64,000 nt of DNA from Cucumis sativus (taxonomy: Eukaryota > Streptophyta > Magnoliopsida > Cucurbitales > Cucurbitaceae), in the NCBI RefSeq assembly GCF_000004075.3, contig NC_026661.2:1798001-1862000 (forward strand). The letters are read 5' to 3'. The position numbers were made by a program, and so were the translations under genes. Positions 23,660 through 37,000 of the stretch are shown here, piece by piece (the first letter of the stretch is position 1; every line of letters starts with the position of its first letter). Under the pieces are notes generated by a model that ran no database searches, had not been told where the DNA came from, and saw nothing but the letters and a program-made list of their open reading frames with translations.

Positions 23660-26600
23660 TTAGATGATAGTGCCACTGGGAATCAAAGCATCCTTGATAA
23701 CTGTCACAATCCCACTCTTTATGAAGTAACCATCTGTCTCTCTTGCTGCTTCTTGCACATTGTCTCCATTCACTATCTGCGAGTATGAGATTAGTATTAG
23801 TATTGTTATTATTATCAACCGCCGACTCACAACATACATTATCACACCCAACAAAACAGTTCATATGATTACATTATCACATCCAACAAAACAGTTCATA
23901 TGATTACAGGATCGTGTTAATTTATTTACTTTACCGACTTAACCTTTCTTTTTCGTTTATTACTTCAACTGGTTTGTTTGTTTTTTTTTAACAACTAGGT
24001 CGAATTTTAAAATCTAAAAAAAATAGTTCTTAAAAATATATTCTTGCTTTTAAGTTTAGAATAAAAATTGAACTCTTTTACATGATAGGGATGAAATCTA
24101 TAATAAGAACCGAGATAAAATAAGTAAAACTTTTTAAAATAAAAAAGTATATGGTTCCTATTTTAAAACTTGGCTTCAATTTTTGAAAACATTAGTAGAA
24201 AATCGATAATAAAACAAGAATTTTAGAGGTGTAATGAATGGCCTTAAAAAAAAATCTCAAGTTGGCAGACACTGTTACTTACTTTGTAGACAATATATAA
24301 TCCTTGTAATTAAAAGATTTCATATGTTAATGTCTTTAAATCTATTTAACACTCGTGTAGACAATATGTAATCCTTATTAGACACGTTATTAAAAATTGA
24401 CACTTAAATCTAATTCTCCCAAAATATCGAAATAGAACACGAAAAGGGCAGAAAGCAAGTGGGCGGCCATGTGGAGCTGATTTAAAACATATTTATTTCC
24501 ACCGTCAAAAATTACTTTAAGAGAAAAAGAAAGCTCTAATGAACTCAGGCTCTTGTCTACTTGTGTTTGTTCTTTCCCAATGAAGCAATGGATTTGATTG
24601 ATGATTAAACAGATGATAGAAACCAACACCCAAAATGAGACCCCACCCCGAAAACGAATGATAAGATATAATAAAGACTTACTTGAAGTTAGCATTATAA
24701 AGTAAAAGTTCTTATGAAATATAAAGAAAAGCACAAGTTGACAAGACAAACCTTAACATTTTCACCGATGCGAGCGTTTTTGTCAATGATAGCTCTCTTG
24801 ATGTGAGAGTTTCTACCAATTCCAATTGGTACACTTCCCTTTGCCGCCAATAACCTACGGTCCGCATCCGTCTGATGAACACCACAAGAAAAACAAACCA
24901 GTTTATGCTCACAACCCATCAATTTTTCGTTTCAACTAACCGAGTGCAAAACAAACAAGACCCAATACGCTTTTCATTTCAAGATGGAGATACTTGGATG
25001 CAACCGATTAAAGGATAGGTGTAGCGTAGCCTAGGATGCACTTAAGCATTTTTGCTTTAGGCGAGTTTCAAACGGTAACTTTACTGATAAAAAGTGATTT
25101 CCAATGTTTAACTATATAGTCAAACAATTTTGAGAATCTATCTCAAACTCGTGATAAAGAAGGTTATCAAACCTCATAATAATCAGCACCCATCAGTAAC
25201 GTATCTTCTATGATTGCACCTTCGGATATGCAAGTTCGAATGCCAACGACAGAGTGGTGAATCTTGCAGTTCTGAGGAGAGAATAAAAAAGGCGTTTATT
25301 CCAAACTGAAGGAAAGGGGAAGATATAATACAGTGGAGACAACGTAACAATGGTACAATACTACCATCTTGGCAAAGCAAAGATCTACTTTACTAGTAAA
25401 GAAATTACCTTTATGACACATCCCTCACCAATAACACTGTCCGTGATATCGGCATCAAGCATTTTCGATGGTGGCAAATAACGAGGTTGGGTGTAGATTG
25501 GAGACGAACGATCATAGAAGCTGCAATTGGTTGTTTCGTGTATCAAATAAACAAATAATAACTTGACAATTTTATAGGGAAAAAAATGAGGAAAGCGAAT
25601 CAAACTTAACAAAATTACCTAAAATCAGGTACTGGCTTCTTTGTGATCCCCAGATTTGCATTGTAAAAAGCTTCAATGGTACCAATATCTTCCCAGTAAC
25701 CATCATACAAGTAAGCTTGCACCTATAAAGTTAAAGCAACATCTTAATTGTAGAGATCGTAACTCCAACAAAAACTCTGAAGCCATTTTTCTCCAGCAAA
25801 CAAACAATAATCAAAAGTGACACAAGTTTAAGATGAGCACTCTCATTCATCTGTACTTCTCCTTTTTTCTTTTATTTACTTCTTATTTTTGAATCATGGT
25901 ATAAAGATACATGTAATGAGTAAAGTTTGCATCAGACAACTAGATGGTTAAGGCCACCATTATTTGGTACTTACCCTCATTCCAATAGAAGTTGCACCAG
26001 GAATTACTTCACTTCCAAAATCATTTGCTCCGGGAAATCTATCTCTAAGAAGATTGAGCATCACATCCTTGCTGATAACGTATATACCCATGCTAGCTAT
26101 GTACGGCATCTCTTTGGCTCTCTCATCATCAAGACCCAAAATAGTAGTATCAACCTGTATGAAATAAAACATGATTGTTAAGCTTTGAACTAATCATCTG
26201 AATAACTATTATAGTTCACCCCATGGTTCCATGGTTGGGGCTCTAAATATAATAGTGACGTTTAAAAATATTTATAACCGACAATCAAGTATAGTCAATA
26301 TTGTTTACTATTTTCTACTACTAAAATAATTTGAACCTCAAACATAAAATATCATAACCCACAAACTAGAATAATCACCACTATAATAACCAACTCAACA
26401 TCCCAATCGCCTCTAAAAAGGTATTTGAGTTTGGATTCACCTTCATGGCTTTCAATTGCTCTCCTTTCGGTTTCTCTGCAAACTCAATTATGCGTCCCTC
26501 TTCATCAATCTTCATCAAACCAAATGCAGTTGCACGTTTTTCATCCATTGGTAGAGCAGCTACAGTAATATCTGCATCGGTTTCCCTGTGTGCTTGAATA

Positions 26601-27621
26601 AATCTCTCGTAATCCATTCGATACAAATGATCACCAGCAAGAACAAGAAACTCCAACACATTCTGCTCTTCAAATAACCACAAGTACTGTCTAACTGCAT
26701 CAGCAGTGCCCTGCAGAATACGATTCCAAACTTAAAGAAAATGCATACTGAAATCGGACGTATTAATGTTCCCAGAAACAATAATCTGAACAAAATGGTA
26801 GGTTTTTCAGCACAATTCTAATCATGAAAGAATAAATCTATGCTTGATTCCATCACCTGGAACCAATTGGGATTCTCTGGACTCTGCTGAGCGGCTAGAA
26901 CCTCAACAAATCCTTCATTCTTGTAACCACCCATATTACTCGCATAAGCTCGGGAAAGATGACGATTAAGAGAAGCAGAATTGAATTGCGTGAGAACATA
27001 AATCTTGGAAATATTGCTGTTGAGACAGTTGCTAACAGGAATATCAATCAACCTATAGTTCGCTCCAAGAGGAACAGCAGGCTTCGCTCGTTTCTTAGTG
27101 AGCGGATAGAGCCGAGTTCCAGCACCACCGCCCAGAATAATCCCAAGCACACTCTAAACACAACAAAAACAGATAAAAATAAATAATCCATTCAACCACC
27201 ATCAATTTCACAAACAAATTCACGTCAGCTCAAAAACAGAAAACCACAGGAAATAAATTCAACGAACGCATCAAGAACACCAGACAACAAAACTACATAA
27301 TTCCAAAAAATTAAACGCATTCAGATAATATAACAAAGAAACAAGAATACCAACCCGGCTAGCATCGGGATCGAGACAAGTCTGAGAATTCTTGGAATCA
27401 GAAACCGCTTTAGGAGAAACGATCGAGGGAGCCACTCTACATCCAGATACACGTCGTGATCCCAAACCAGAACCTCTGAGGTCAACCTTATCACCAGAAA
27501 TGTGAGACGCACCGAATGAGAGACTCCGAAAGCTAGTTCTCCTCGCACGGTTAGAACCATTGGACGATGAAGACGACGTCGGAAGTCTGAGAACTCCAAC
27601 TGCAGCCATAGAAGACGCCAT
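23660..27621 (-). CDS. APS1: ADP-glucose pyrophosphorylase small (catalytic) subunit, plastidial
   Basis: It makes ADP-glucose from glucose-1-phosphate and ATP, the committed step of starch synthesis, as part of an alpha2-beta2 tetramer in plastids. Exons on the minus strand: 27621-27355, 27153-26857, 26710-26441, 26154-25975, 25722-25619, 25520-25409, 25271-25173, 24871-24752, 23776-23660, giving 521 residues (Arabidopsis 520). Residues 1 to about 70 are a Ser/Arg-rich transit peptide. Cys82 in QTCLDPD is the thioredoxin-controlled intersubunit disulfide cysteine. The nucleotide loop is [18 protein letters not shown], the catalytic Asp215 is in AGDHLYRMD, and the glucose-1-phosphate lysine is Lys268 (FAEKPKG). 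A left-handed beta-helix C-terminus carries the activator lysine in [15 protein letters not shown]. All expected residues are present, so the protein should be active and both redox- and 3-PGA-regulated. Short frames running past exon ends are intron read-through. Confidence 0.96.
23838..23907. repeat. 35-bp tandem duplication in the last APS1 intron
   Basis: The unit ATTATCACACCCAACAAAAC...GATTAC is present twice in direct tandem (23838-23872 and 23873-23907) with one difference (ACACCC versus ACATCC). It lies 62 bases inside the intron from the last exon, on the acceptor side. It looks recent because the copies are almost identical. Confidence 0.85.
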
Positions 27622-27837
27622 TAGACGATCAATTCAAATCCAAAATCAACGATATCCGATAAATCTTCTCCGATTAGCAAGTCACCGGAAAAAAAAAATG
27701 AAAAAGAAGAAGAAGAAGAAGAAGCAGAGATCAGCTCTGCAGCTCTGCAGCTCTACTACCGAATAAGAGAAATGCTTCGCCACTGATATTTGATGTGGTC
27801 TCACGGACGACTAAGCCCTTGTAGTTTCGACTTTATT

Positions 27838-27863
27838 ACGTGGTGTACCGATGGAAACGTGGT
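27838..27863 (-). promoter_or_regulatory. Paired ACGT-core elements upstream of APS1
   Basis: Two ACGTGGTG words (27838-27845 and 27858-27865, reading CACCACGT on the gene strand) lie about 217-245 bases upstream of the APS1 start codon. A further CCACGTGTC word, the canonical ABRE/G-box, lies at 28053-28061. ACGT cores are bound by bZIP factors; a role in sugar or abscisic-acid control is inference. Confidence 0.35.
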
Positions 27864-27865
27864 GG

Positions 27866-30800
27866 GGGTTGTAGGGGTAATATAGGAAAAAGAAAAGTAT
27901 GAATAAAATAGAAGAGATTGAGTGGAGGTGGATTCACGGATGTATCCATGGGTGAGTCACATGGACTCTTCCCTTTTAGATTTTTTGGGAACGGTTTCAT
28001 TAAAATCAATAATTATAATAATGGATGTATTGTTTAAGAAAAATTTAATATTCCACGTGTCATATTGACCATATCTTAATGTCTTTAGGCATACATCATC
28101 ACATAATGCACATTTCAATATAAATTAAATCTATACTCTTTTAAGTACTTTAGGTAGAAAGATTTCAATCTATTCTTCTATATATATATATATGTATTCC
28201 TAGTTGAGTTCAAATTACTTTTTAGATTTAGGTGCAAGAGTTTTAAGAAAAAATAGCTATAAAAGGAAGAAAATAAAAGGATAATTTCGACAACAATTAT
28301 GTAAAAAATTAAAAATTTTCAACTAGATACCATGGTTATTATTGTAGAATATGAATTTATTGTAACCAAACTTAAATGTGAAAAATATTGTAGAATATGA
28401 ATTATGGTAAGTAACTGAGGATATATATTAAATCTTTTCAAAAGCCAATATCTCAAATGTTATTCTTAGATATTGATAAAGTGGCTTGCTTTTGATTATA
28501 TTAGAATCAATTTTATTTTTAATATGAATATATGGATAGACACGGAGAAAAGCTTGTGATGTTATCACTGATAGAATCTGAAAACTTTTCTATATTTTGT
28601 AAATATTTTTAACAGTGTTGTCATTTGAAAAAAAAAATCACTTAATAAATAAGAACAATAATTTTTTTAACAAAAAAAAGTATAATAACCAATTTTAGAA
28701 ACAAAATAACCCAAATATAGATTTAGAGTAACACGAAAATGTCCAAACCTACCTAAAATTGAATATTCAACGCAACAAACTCGCAAAAGTAAACACTACC
28801 CAACTTTTTTTTATTTTATTTTATAAAACCCTAAAATAAAATACATCTTTAATTCATATATATAGTTTGATGCTTCATATAATTTGATTTTATAGTTTTA
28901 AAATTTAGATCTTAAACCTCTTAAGTAATCTTTATGTTTTTAAAAACTTTGAAATTTTTTTTTTAAAAAAAGTCTCCCCAAAACTCTAATTATAAATCTT
29001 AAAATATAAATTCTAACCTTCTATAAAACTAAACTATAATATTGAATTAACAATTTAACTATAAAATAGCTAAATAAGATCCACAACAAATTCAAAGTCC
29101 AACTCATTCCAAGACTAATTTAGTAATTCATTAATTGAGATATTATTTTTCACAAAACTTAAAAGTAAATAGTTAGGATTTAAAATAATAAAATTATTCC
29201 AAAAACACAAATTAAGTTGAAAAATCAAGTATAATACCTGTTTAGTTTCTGAGTTTTAAAAATAAATATTTTTAATTTCCAAATTTATAACAATAGATCA
29301 TTTGATATTTTAATCTTTAAAATATATTTTTTTAAGTTTATGAGTTTGAGAAAATAGGTTTACGAAGTCAAAGTATTTTATGTTTGATCTTTTAAAAATA
29401 ATTATATAATATTTAAAATTAAATATATATATATATATATATATATATACTTTTGGAAGTCATAGTTCTAATTTAAAACATCGTATAATTATTTAAAATA
29501 AAAATATATAATTATCTTTTGTAAACTTATTTTAAAAAATAAGTAAAAATATACATTTTAAAAACTCGGATACTTATAAACGCGGAATTAGAAATACACA
29601 CATGCATATGAAATACATTTGTTAAAAATGTACAATGCACCATAAAAAAGAATAGAAAAAGAGAAATAAACTTTAGATTAAAAAAAATATGGGTTAAATT
29701 AGGACCGTCCATTTCCTTTTGTTTGTATTTATTATTTGATAAAAAAGTTATTTTCCTTTTATAAATAAAAAAGGAATGAAACAGAGATCAGATATTGGAG
29801 GTCAGGGTGGGGCCAGGAATTAGGAGAGCCGTTGAATTTGAAGTTGAGGACCATGTGGTTTCGATACACTGGCCCACACCTGATTATTTTACTCATTACT
29901 CTCCAAATATTTGGTTCCTTCCTTCCTTCCTTTGCCATCTTCTAACTTCAAGGAGAGACTTTATATATTATCATTTAACATTCTTTCAATAACTTGATTT
30001 ATATTATGTACTCATTTCCTTTAATTAATTCAAATTTACATTACACTTTTAATTCTTTTATTTTAGTTCAACAATTTATTAACTTATTATTGAGTTGATT
30101 TTGTATTAATATTAAGAAATGTTTATCGATTTTAGATTGGGTTGGAGTGTTTTTATAATTTTTTGTTCTTCTTATACTTAAGAAAAGGAGATTGTCATAA
30201 AATAAGTATTTGAAACATATTTGAGGATAATTTTCAAATGGATATAATCATTTTCAAACATATTATTAATCATTTTGAAATAGTTTTCTTGTTCTAAACT
30301 AAATTTTCATTCGATAAAAATTTGCTTAGTTTTTAAGAATGCTAATAGAAAGTATATAACTGACCAAGAAACTTATAAATAAAAGAGGTATTAATAGATT
30401 TAACCTTCAAAAACCAAAAATCAAAAGATAATACTCAAGGATTGTAAATAAGATGATATTCACTCATGGAATCTAGGAAATTATGCAAACCACACAATCA
30501 AACCATAATAGGTAATGATAAGAAACAAATTCTAAAAAACTACTATGGATAAAAATAATATGAAAACTTATAGCCTTCCTGCTTTTCAAGACATCTCAAC
30601 AAGAAAAACACTATGTACATTTAGCATCAACAAAGCTACTTTGAAACTTTGTTCATAACTAGTACATCTTAAAGATAGAAAATATAGATTTTGGGATCTA
30701 AGTTTCCAAAAGGATTAGAAGCACAAAAATGCCAATGAAACCATAACCAATTGTTGTTTGTTATTGTTTTCCATCACTTTCTCAATCATTATTCCAAAGT

Positions 30801-31035
30801 CTTGGATTGAAAGTGAGCCAAACAACCTTAAAAGAACTCAAGAGGACTCAAACAAGAGTCATCCTCGTCGAGAAGTCAAGGCGTTAAATTAATATGTAAA
30901 AACTAGATCAACCAACCGAATTAATTGCACGACTGTCTTGATTGATTTTCTACGTGCTTAAAAATACTATGTTTTGAATATTTTCAAACACTTAGAAAGT
31001 CAAATCTAAACCGACCGTTCTTTTTCAACTTTCTG
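27866..31035. other. Intergenic region between APS1 and the subtilase
   Basis: Mostly AT-rich DNA with several (TA)n runs (28184-28192, 29424-29449), poly(A/T) tracts and no open frame with recognisable composition. A slightly GC-richer patch at 29780-29890 (frame at 29795) shows no domain. The distal 3' UTR of the subtilase probably covers about 30800-31035. Confidence 0.5.
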
Positions 31036-34000
31036 CTAGACTACTTTTACCACAATAGGGCTTCTTACATGGTGCTTACCATCCGACCATATCAAATCAC
31101 CATATACATAATTCTTCTTTGCTACTTTACGTTCCTTGACTTTCATAAGAACTTTGAAGCTCAGCTCTTCCCCTAATCTTGTGAAGCTCAACTTCTTTGG
31201 CTTAACCCAAACCGATATCCCAGCCGGTTTTCTTATCTCAGCTTTGTATGTTCCAGGAGAACCGACATTCTTTAGTCTTCGAGTAATTGTGATTGATCTT
31301 GAGAGCTTAGGGACAGTTATCGAAGGGTAGTTAAGATTTGTAGGACTAATAGGGTCCGAGCAATTGAAGGGACCATTGGAGAATTGTGATATTTGAGCTT
31401 TGTTATATCCTAATGCACATAGAAATGACAGATATTCATTAACCTCTATGTCATAGACCAAGCCAGGATCTGCAGCACCATTTGGATGAACATGTCCTGC
31501 TCCATAGTTGAATGGTGAGGCCACTGAGTAGGACGCATTGAGGAGCGGCTCGAAGTTATTGTCTAAAATGCTTGCTGTGAAAAATGAAGGAAAATAAGAG
31601 ACTAAAATGGGATTGTGATAGGAATGGTATTAGAGAGATATTAAGGGTGTATCAGTAATTAGTAGTTTGTTAGGGAAGTTTGGTTATAAATAAAGTGAGT
31701 ATGGAAGAAAGAAGATACCCAATTTTTCAGTGAGTGAATTAAAGTTTGTGAGAGATCTTAAGGTTAGTTTATATTGTATCTCCATTACCTTTATGGTCCA
31801 ATATATTCAGGTTATATCAGATTCTTGCACAACCAAATTAAAAAATCCACTTATTTTGTGCACAAAACTAGAAGTCAGCTAATGTCTCATTTGTCAATAG
31901 CTAGATGCAATCCAGGAAGGTTAAGAAAATTAGCTCATGGTTTTCACAAAATATATATATATATATATATATTACTCCTGGTTTTTAGATCTCAAAATGT
32001 TATGTTTTTAACCCTTGAGATGTGGATTTAATTTCCTTTTGATCTTTGATTTTAAAGTTCTACACATTTAGTCGTGAGTTCTCACCAACACTTACTTTTA
32101 TTCATAATTATTTATTGATACTGAAAGTTAGCACCATTTACTGTAGTGATATCAGTAGAAACTTAGAAGTATAAGTGTATAATTTAGAAATCTAAGGACC
32201 AAATGGAAACTAAACTCAAGGGTAAAAACATAACATTTCGAAACCTAGGAACTAATGAAAACTAAACCAAAAACTCAAGTGTTAAAATGTAATGTTTGGA
32301 AACTTAAGGACCGAATGAAACTTATACTCACAGCTCAGGGACTAAAAATATATTCTATCCTTTTATTTTTGGAAAAGAGGGGGTGTTGAATTCACTTACC
32401 CGTGGTCATGATGGCAGATTTGATAGCTGCAGGACTCCAATGAGGGTAAAGAGTCTTGAGAAGACCAGCAATACCAGAAACATGAGGGCATGACATAGAA
32501 GTTCCTGATACTGAGTTAAAAGGAATCCGACGATTATCAAATTCTTGGTTCGTAGGTCCTTCTGCTTCAGTATAAGCAGCTATAACACTCAGTCCAGGAG
32601 CTGTAATATCAGGCTGCACACTCAAAGTTTATCCAACAATCAATTCAGATCCACACAAACTGCCAAACTAATAGGAGTAGCTAAGGCCCATTTAATAAGT
32701 TCGATTTTTTGTTTTTGATTTTCGAAAATGAAGTTTATAAACACTACTTTTTGTGAGTATTTATTAGAATCCAAGTTAGTTTTCAAAACTACTTTTTTAA
32801 ATAAATAGTTTTAATTTTATTTCTTAATAAATTTTTAGCTATGAATTCAAATGTTGTTTTAAGAACAATGAAAACTATTGTAAGGAATTGTCAAAAAGCA
32901 GGCAAAAAACAAAAAATGAAGTAGGATCCCGTTTGGTAACCACTTGGTTCTTAGTTTTTGAAAATTAAGTCTATAAAACACTCGTTCGCACCTCTAAATT
33001 TTTTGCTTTTTAAATTTTACCATTGTTTTCAAAAGTCAAGTCAAAACTTGAAAACTAATAAACTTAGTTTTATAAAAACTTGTTTTTGTTATTTTAAATT
33101 CGGTTAATAATACAACTTTTGTACTTGAGAAGATGTAAATCATGGTCAGAAATTGAGAGAAAATATGTTTAATTTTCAAAAACAAAAAACGAAATGGTTA
33201 CCAAATAAGTCGATATAGTTATCAAAGAAGGACTAAAAAGACAACCTTCAGGATCTCTGGAGTAACAGTGTTTGGTCCCACCGATGAAAATGCTGCCATG
33301 AATGGAGCTGGCCTTATTCCTAATTGAGTTGTAGCTGGTGTGATGTAAGCCTCGGGGTACCTATCCACAATTTAAAGGTTTCAGGCTTAAAACCACTTGA
33401 GCCCACAGAAAGTCAATCTAAACGAGCCTTAACTCGATTCTGTTATAGAAGCAACTTACTTAGTTGAATTGATGTATGCAAAGACCGCACTGCCATCGGT
33501 GAAGTTTATGTGCGAGGCTGGAAGGACATGTGGGTCAGCAAGGATTTCATTCCCACTTAGCTCATTGTTAGCAAGAATCATGCCCGCAGCACCAGCCAAC
33601 AATGCTTGTTCGCCTTTGTCGACTCTTGCATTATCACCTCGAAGGCAGACAAGGATCTTTCCCTTAGCTTTCATAGGGTTAAGTGTACCAGCTTTACACA
33701 ATTGACTGAATGGGGTCGAAGAAGTCAGAGTCAAATATTGATAGTTCCAATAATACGCAGTGTATTCAATAGCTAATAGAGAGCAGAAAATGATTGTTCC
33801 AGTTTCCTTACGCTTCATGAACTGATGCATTGGCTAATCTAACATCTGCAGCATTCATGAGTGGATAGAGCTTCTTGCTTGGCAAAGCATCCTGGGACAG
33901 GCTTTCACCCTACAAAGGATCATACTCTTTGTGAGGCAAATACATCATCAATATTCTTTACAAAACCTCCAATCTAGTATATATTCAGTTGAAGTCCCTG

Positions 34001-37000
34001 AAATTTTAAGTTTGTATCAAACAAATTTCTAATAAGTCCCTTTAACTTCCAATTTTGTGCTTCATAAGTCCCTAAACCTATTCGACCGTCATTAAAATTC
34101 ACAAATTTATTAGACATTATACCAAAGGTTAATTGATCTATGAGGTATACAATTCAACTTTATGTATAATACATATGTTAATTTCTCTTTTCTTAAAAAA
34201 ATATGTACCATATCTGTGAGAGTACTAGTCAGGAGTATACGGGTAAGATTAATTAAATATTTCCCATGGTATAGTAGTAATTAGCAACGGGTATCTTGGT
34301 TATAAATAAAGGGTGCAGATCAATTTAGGACATGGATGGCCCTCAGGCTATTGAATAACTTCTCTTGATATTGCATGTTCTTTGTGTTTCTCGAGGTATT
34401 CTGGTTTGGTGGTATCCTAACAACAGACTAACTATCGAGTAAACACAAAATTAAAAGTTAACGGACGTATTGACATCTTTTAAGTTTAGAAATCTATTAC
34501 ACATCTTCTTTCAGAGACCAAACTTATGATTTAACCTACAGTCAAAGTCATAACTCCCAACTGTCAATTAAAGTATTTTGAATAGAACAAGTTGCCCTAA
34601 CTAACCTGTTCAAATTCAAGGAAATATAGCAAACTTGTGATGTGCAATATATAACATAGTGCAACAAAATTCAAGAACAAGTTGCCCTAACCTCAATCTG
34701 CTTCCTGTTCCCAAGAACAACTAGACTAGGGAACTTCCTGTCCATGGTGCTGGCTCCGACGGTGATCTGCCAGGGCGCAACATTGGTCACCGTACCGGCT
34801 GCCGGTCCCGAATTTCCAGCAGAGCAAATCACGACAATCCCATGCTTGATGGCGTGGAATGAGCCAATAGCTACACTATCGTTAAACAACGGATTCGGAT
34901 CTCCTCCAAGCGACACCGACAACACATCGACACCGTCGTGAATCGCAAAATCAAACGCGGCCAATATATCAGCATCGAAGCACTCATTTCCAGCCTTCGG
35001 AGGCCAGCAGACCTTGTAAGCGGCCACCCGAGCCCTAGGTGATCCGCCCTTGGCGGTGCCCTTACCTAAGCCGAAAACGCTAGCTCCGGCGACGAAGTTA
35101 CCGCCGGCCGTGGACAAGGTATGAGAGCCATGGCCTTCTTTGTCCCTCGGCGAATGGAATGAGGAATTGAGAGGGCCGACAACGGATGCATAGCCTTTGT
35201 TGAAGTATCTTGCTCCGATTAGTTTCCTTGAGATTGAATCACCGATGAGTAAAATTACACAAATTTCATCCTCAACTGACTAAATCAAAGGAATGGCAAG
35301 AACACAATTTTTTAAAAAATAAAACCAATTTGCATTATTGAAGTAAAATCTTTTTCAAGATTAATTAATCCACATTAACACTAACTATGAAATTAAGTGA
35401 AATTTGTGTAAAAAAGTTTAGGAATAGAAATGTGTTCATCCAAGTATTAATTTTTTAGCTATACATATACATATACATATATATATATATATATATTTGA
35501 AATTATATATGATTTTTAACTCGGATGTTCGTTTAAAACGTAGCCAGAGTATAAATAACTTTCCAGTTCTTAGTATAAAATGGGTTTAATCAACTTAAAT
35601 GTTTGAGTTTGGAATAATTTTCGCCTCACATTGAACCCAAAAGGCAAACAAAGTTTTGTTAGACTAAGATGGCTTAAGCAAAAGTCTCTCTTTCATCAAC
35701 CTTTAAAATATGAGTTCATTTCATAACAATAAGAAGTTACATTAGTAATTTTTTTTAAGAAAAAGAACAACTTTAGTTACGTGTTATTCCAGTGAAATTT
35801 AGACTTACTTTTATTATGTCCAATTCTTTTTAGAAACAAACATTACTTTATAGCAAGTGTAGTTCATATTCTCAAACAATATCTAAAATATACTTTAAAC
35901 AAACCCTTATATGATAAGCCAAATAAACAATCGATTCAACAAATAAAACGATGGAATAAAAAATTAAGAAACTAAATCGTAATATGCAAAAATTATGTTT
36001 TAAAAACATTTAAATTATAAAGAGACATTTTTAAAAAGAGTAAAACATTAAAACTATTTACAAACTATAGCAAAATCAATCGAGGATATATGATATAAAA
36101 TGAAAAACGAGAGGCGTAGTAGTTGGTTATAAACCTAGTATCTTTTTCTAGATAAAAAGGTGAAAAAAGGGGTAGAAGGAATAAATGGTTGTACTTTTTA
36201 GCACTAAAAAGAAGATCCAAATGGGAAAAAGTGGTTTGTGGATCCCATTGCTTCTATCTATATCTATATTTGGTTATATCTTTTCAACACCATTTCAATA
36301 TTCTCTCAAATATTCAATTCCATACCATATACTCTTAGTGTACCTTTTACATATTGGTAGGGTCCTCATATACCTTTTTCTTTTTAACCATCACATTAAC
36401 TTTTCCCTTCTACAAAAATCGGTAGATGTCTCTTTGTCAGTGGTTGAAAGCTTTCTGGTTCAAATCCTCTAACTTTTATCTATTGTACTAACAAAACCTT
36501 GTTTAGTAATCATCTGTATTTATTGAGAGGAAATGGATGTACTTTTCAAAAAATTAAAATCAAAATCCAAATAGTTACTAAACGTGGTTTAAATCATGCT
36601 CGTGCTAGCATGTTGTTAGTTTAATACATTTGAAAAGTTACTCATCTTTATAATAAGTAGACTCAGTGATATTTATGAATGTGTTATATCTAAACCATAA
36701 ATAGCGAGTTTATATTTTTTGTTTTACGAAATCAGATAATACAGGTGAGAGTCGTAATAGAAAATTTAATCTAAAAGAAAAACGTGTAGAGGGAAAACGA
36801 GAGTATACATACCTATTGCAATGGAAAGAAGGATCCTTTTGGTTTTGGCAGATTCCTTTCCACCTATGAGGAATTGGTCCATATTCATCATCACTAAAGC
36901 TCTTTGATTCTGCCCACACCCCTATTTTTCCATTTTCCCCAAACCAAAATTTCCCCTAATTAGTTTCTCCAAACACAATTAATAAATAACATATTTAGCT

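Noticed and set aside
26818..26856. Extension of APS1 exon 2 ending [12 protein letters not shown]
   Set aside because: This is read-through past a consensus donor; splicing at 26857 joins WFQ to GTADAVRQ as in all AGPases.
36457..36467. GGTTCAAATCC, a tRNA T-loop-like word
   Set aside because: No A box, no pairing acceptor stem and no anticodon arm around it; it lies in a subtilase intron.
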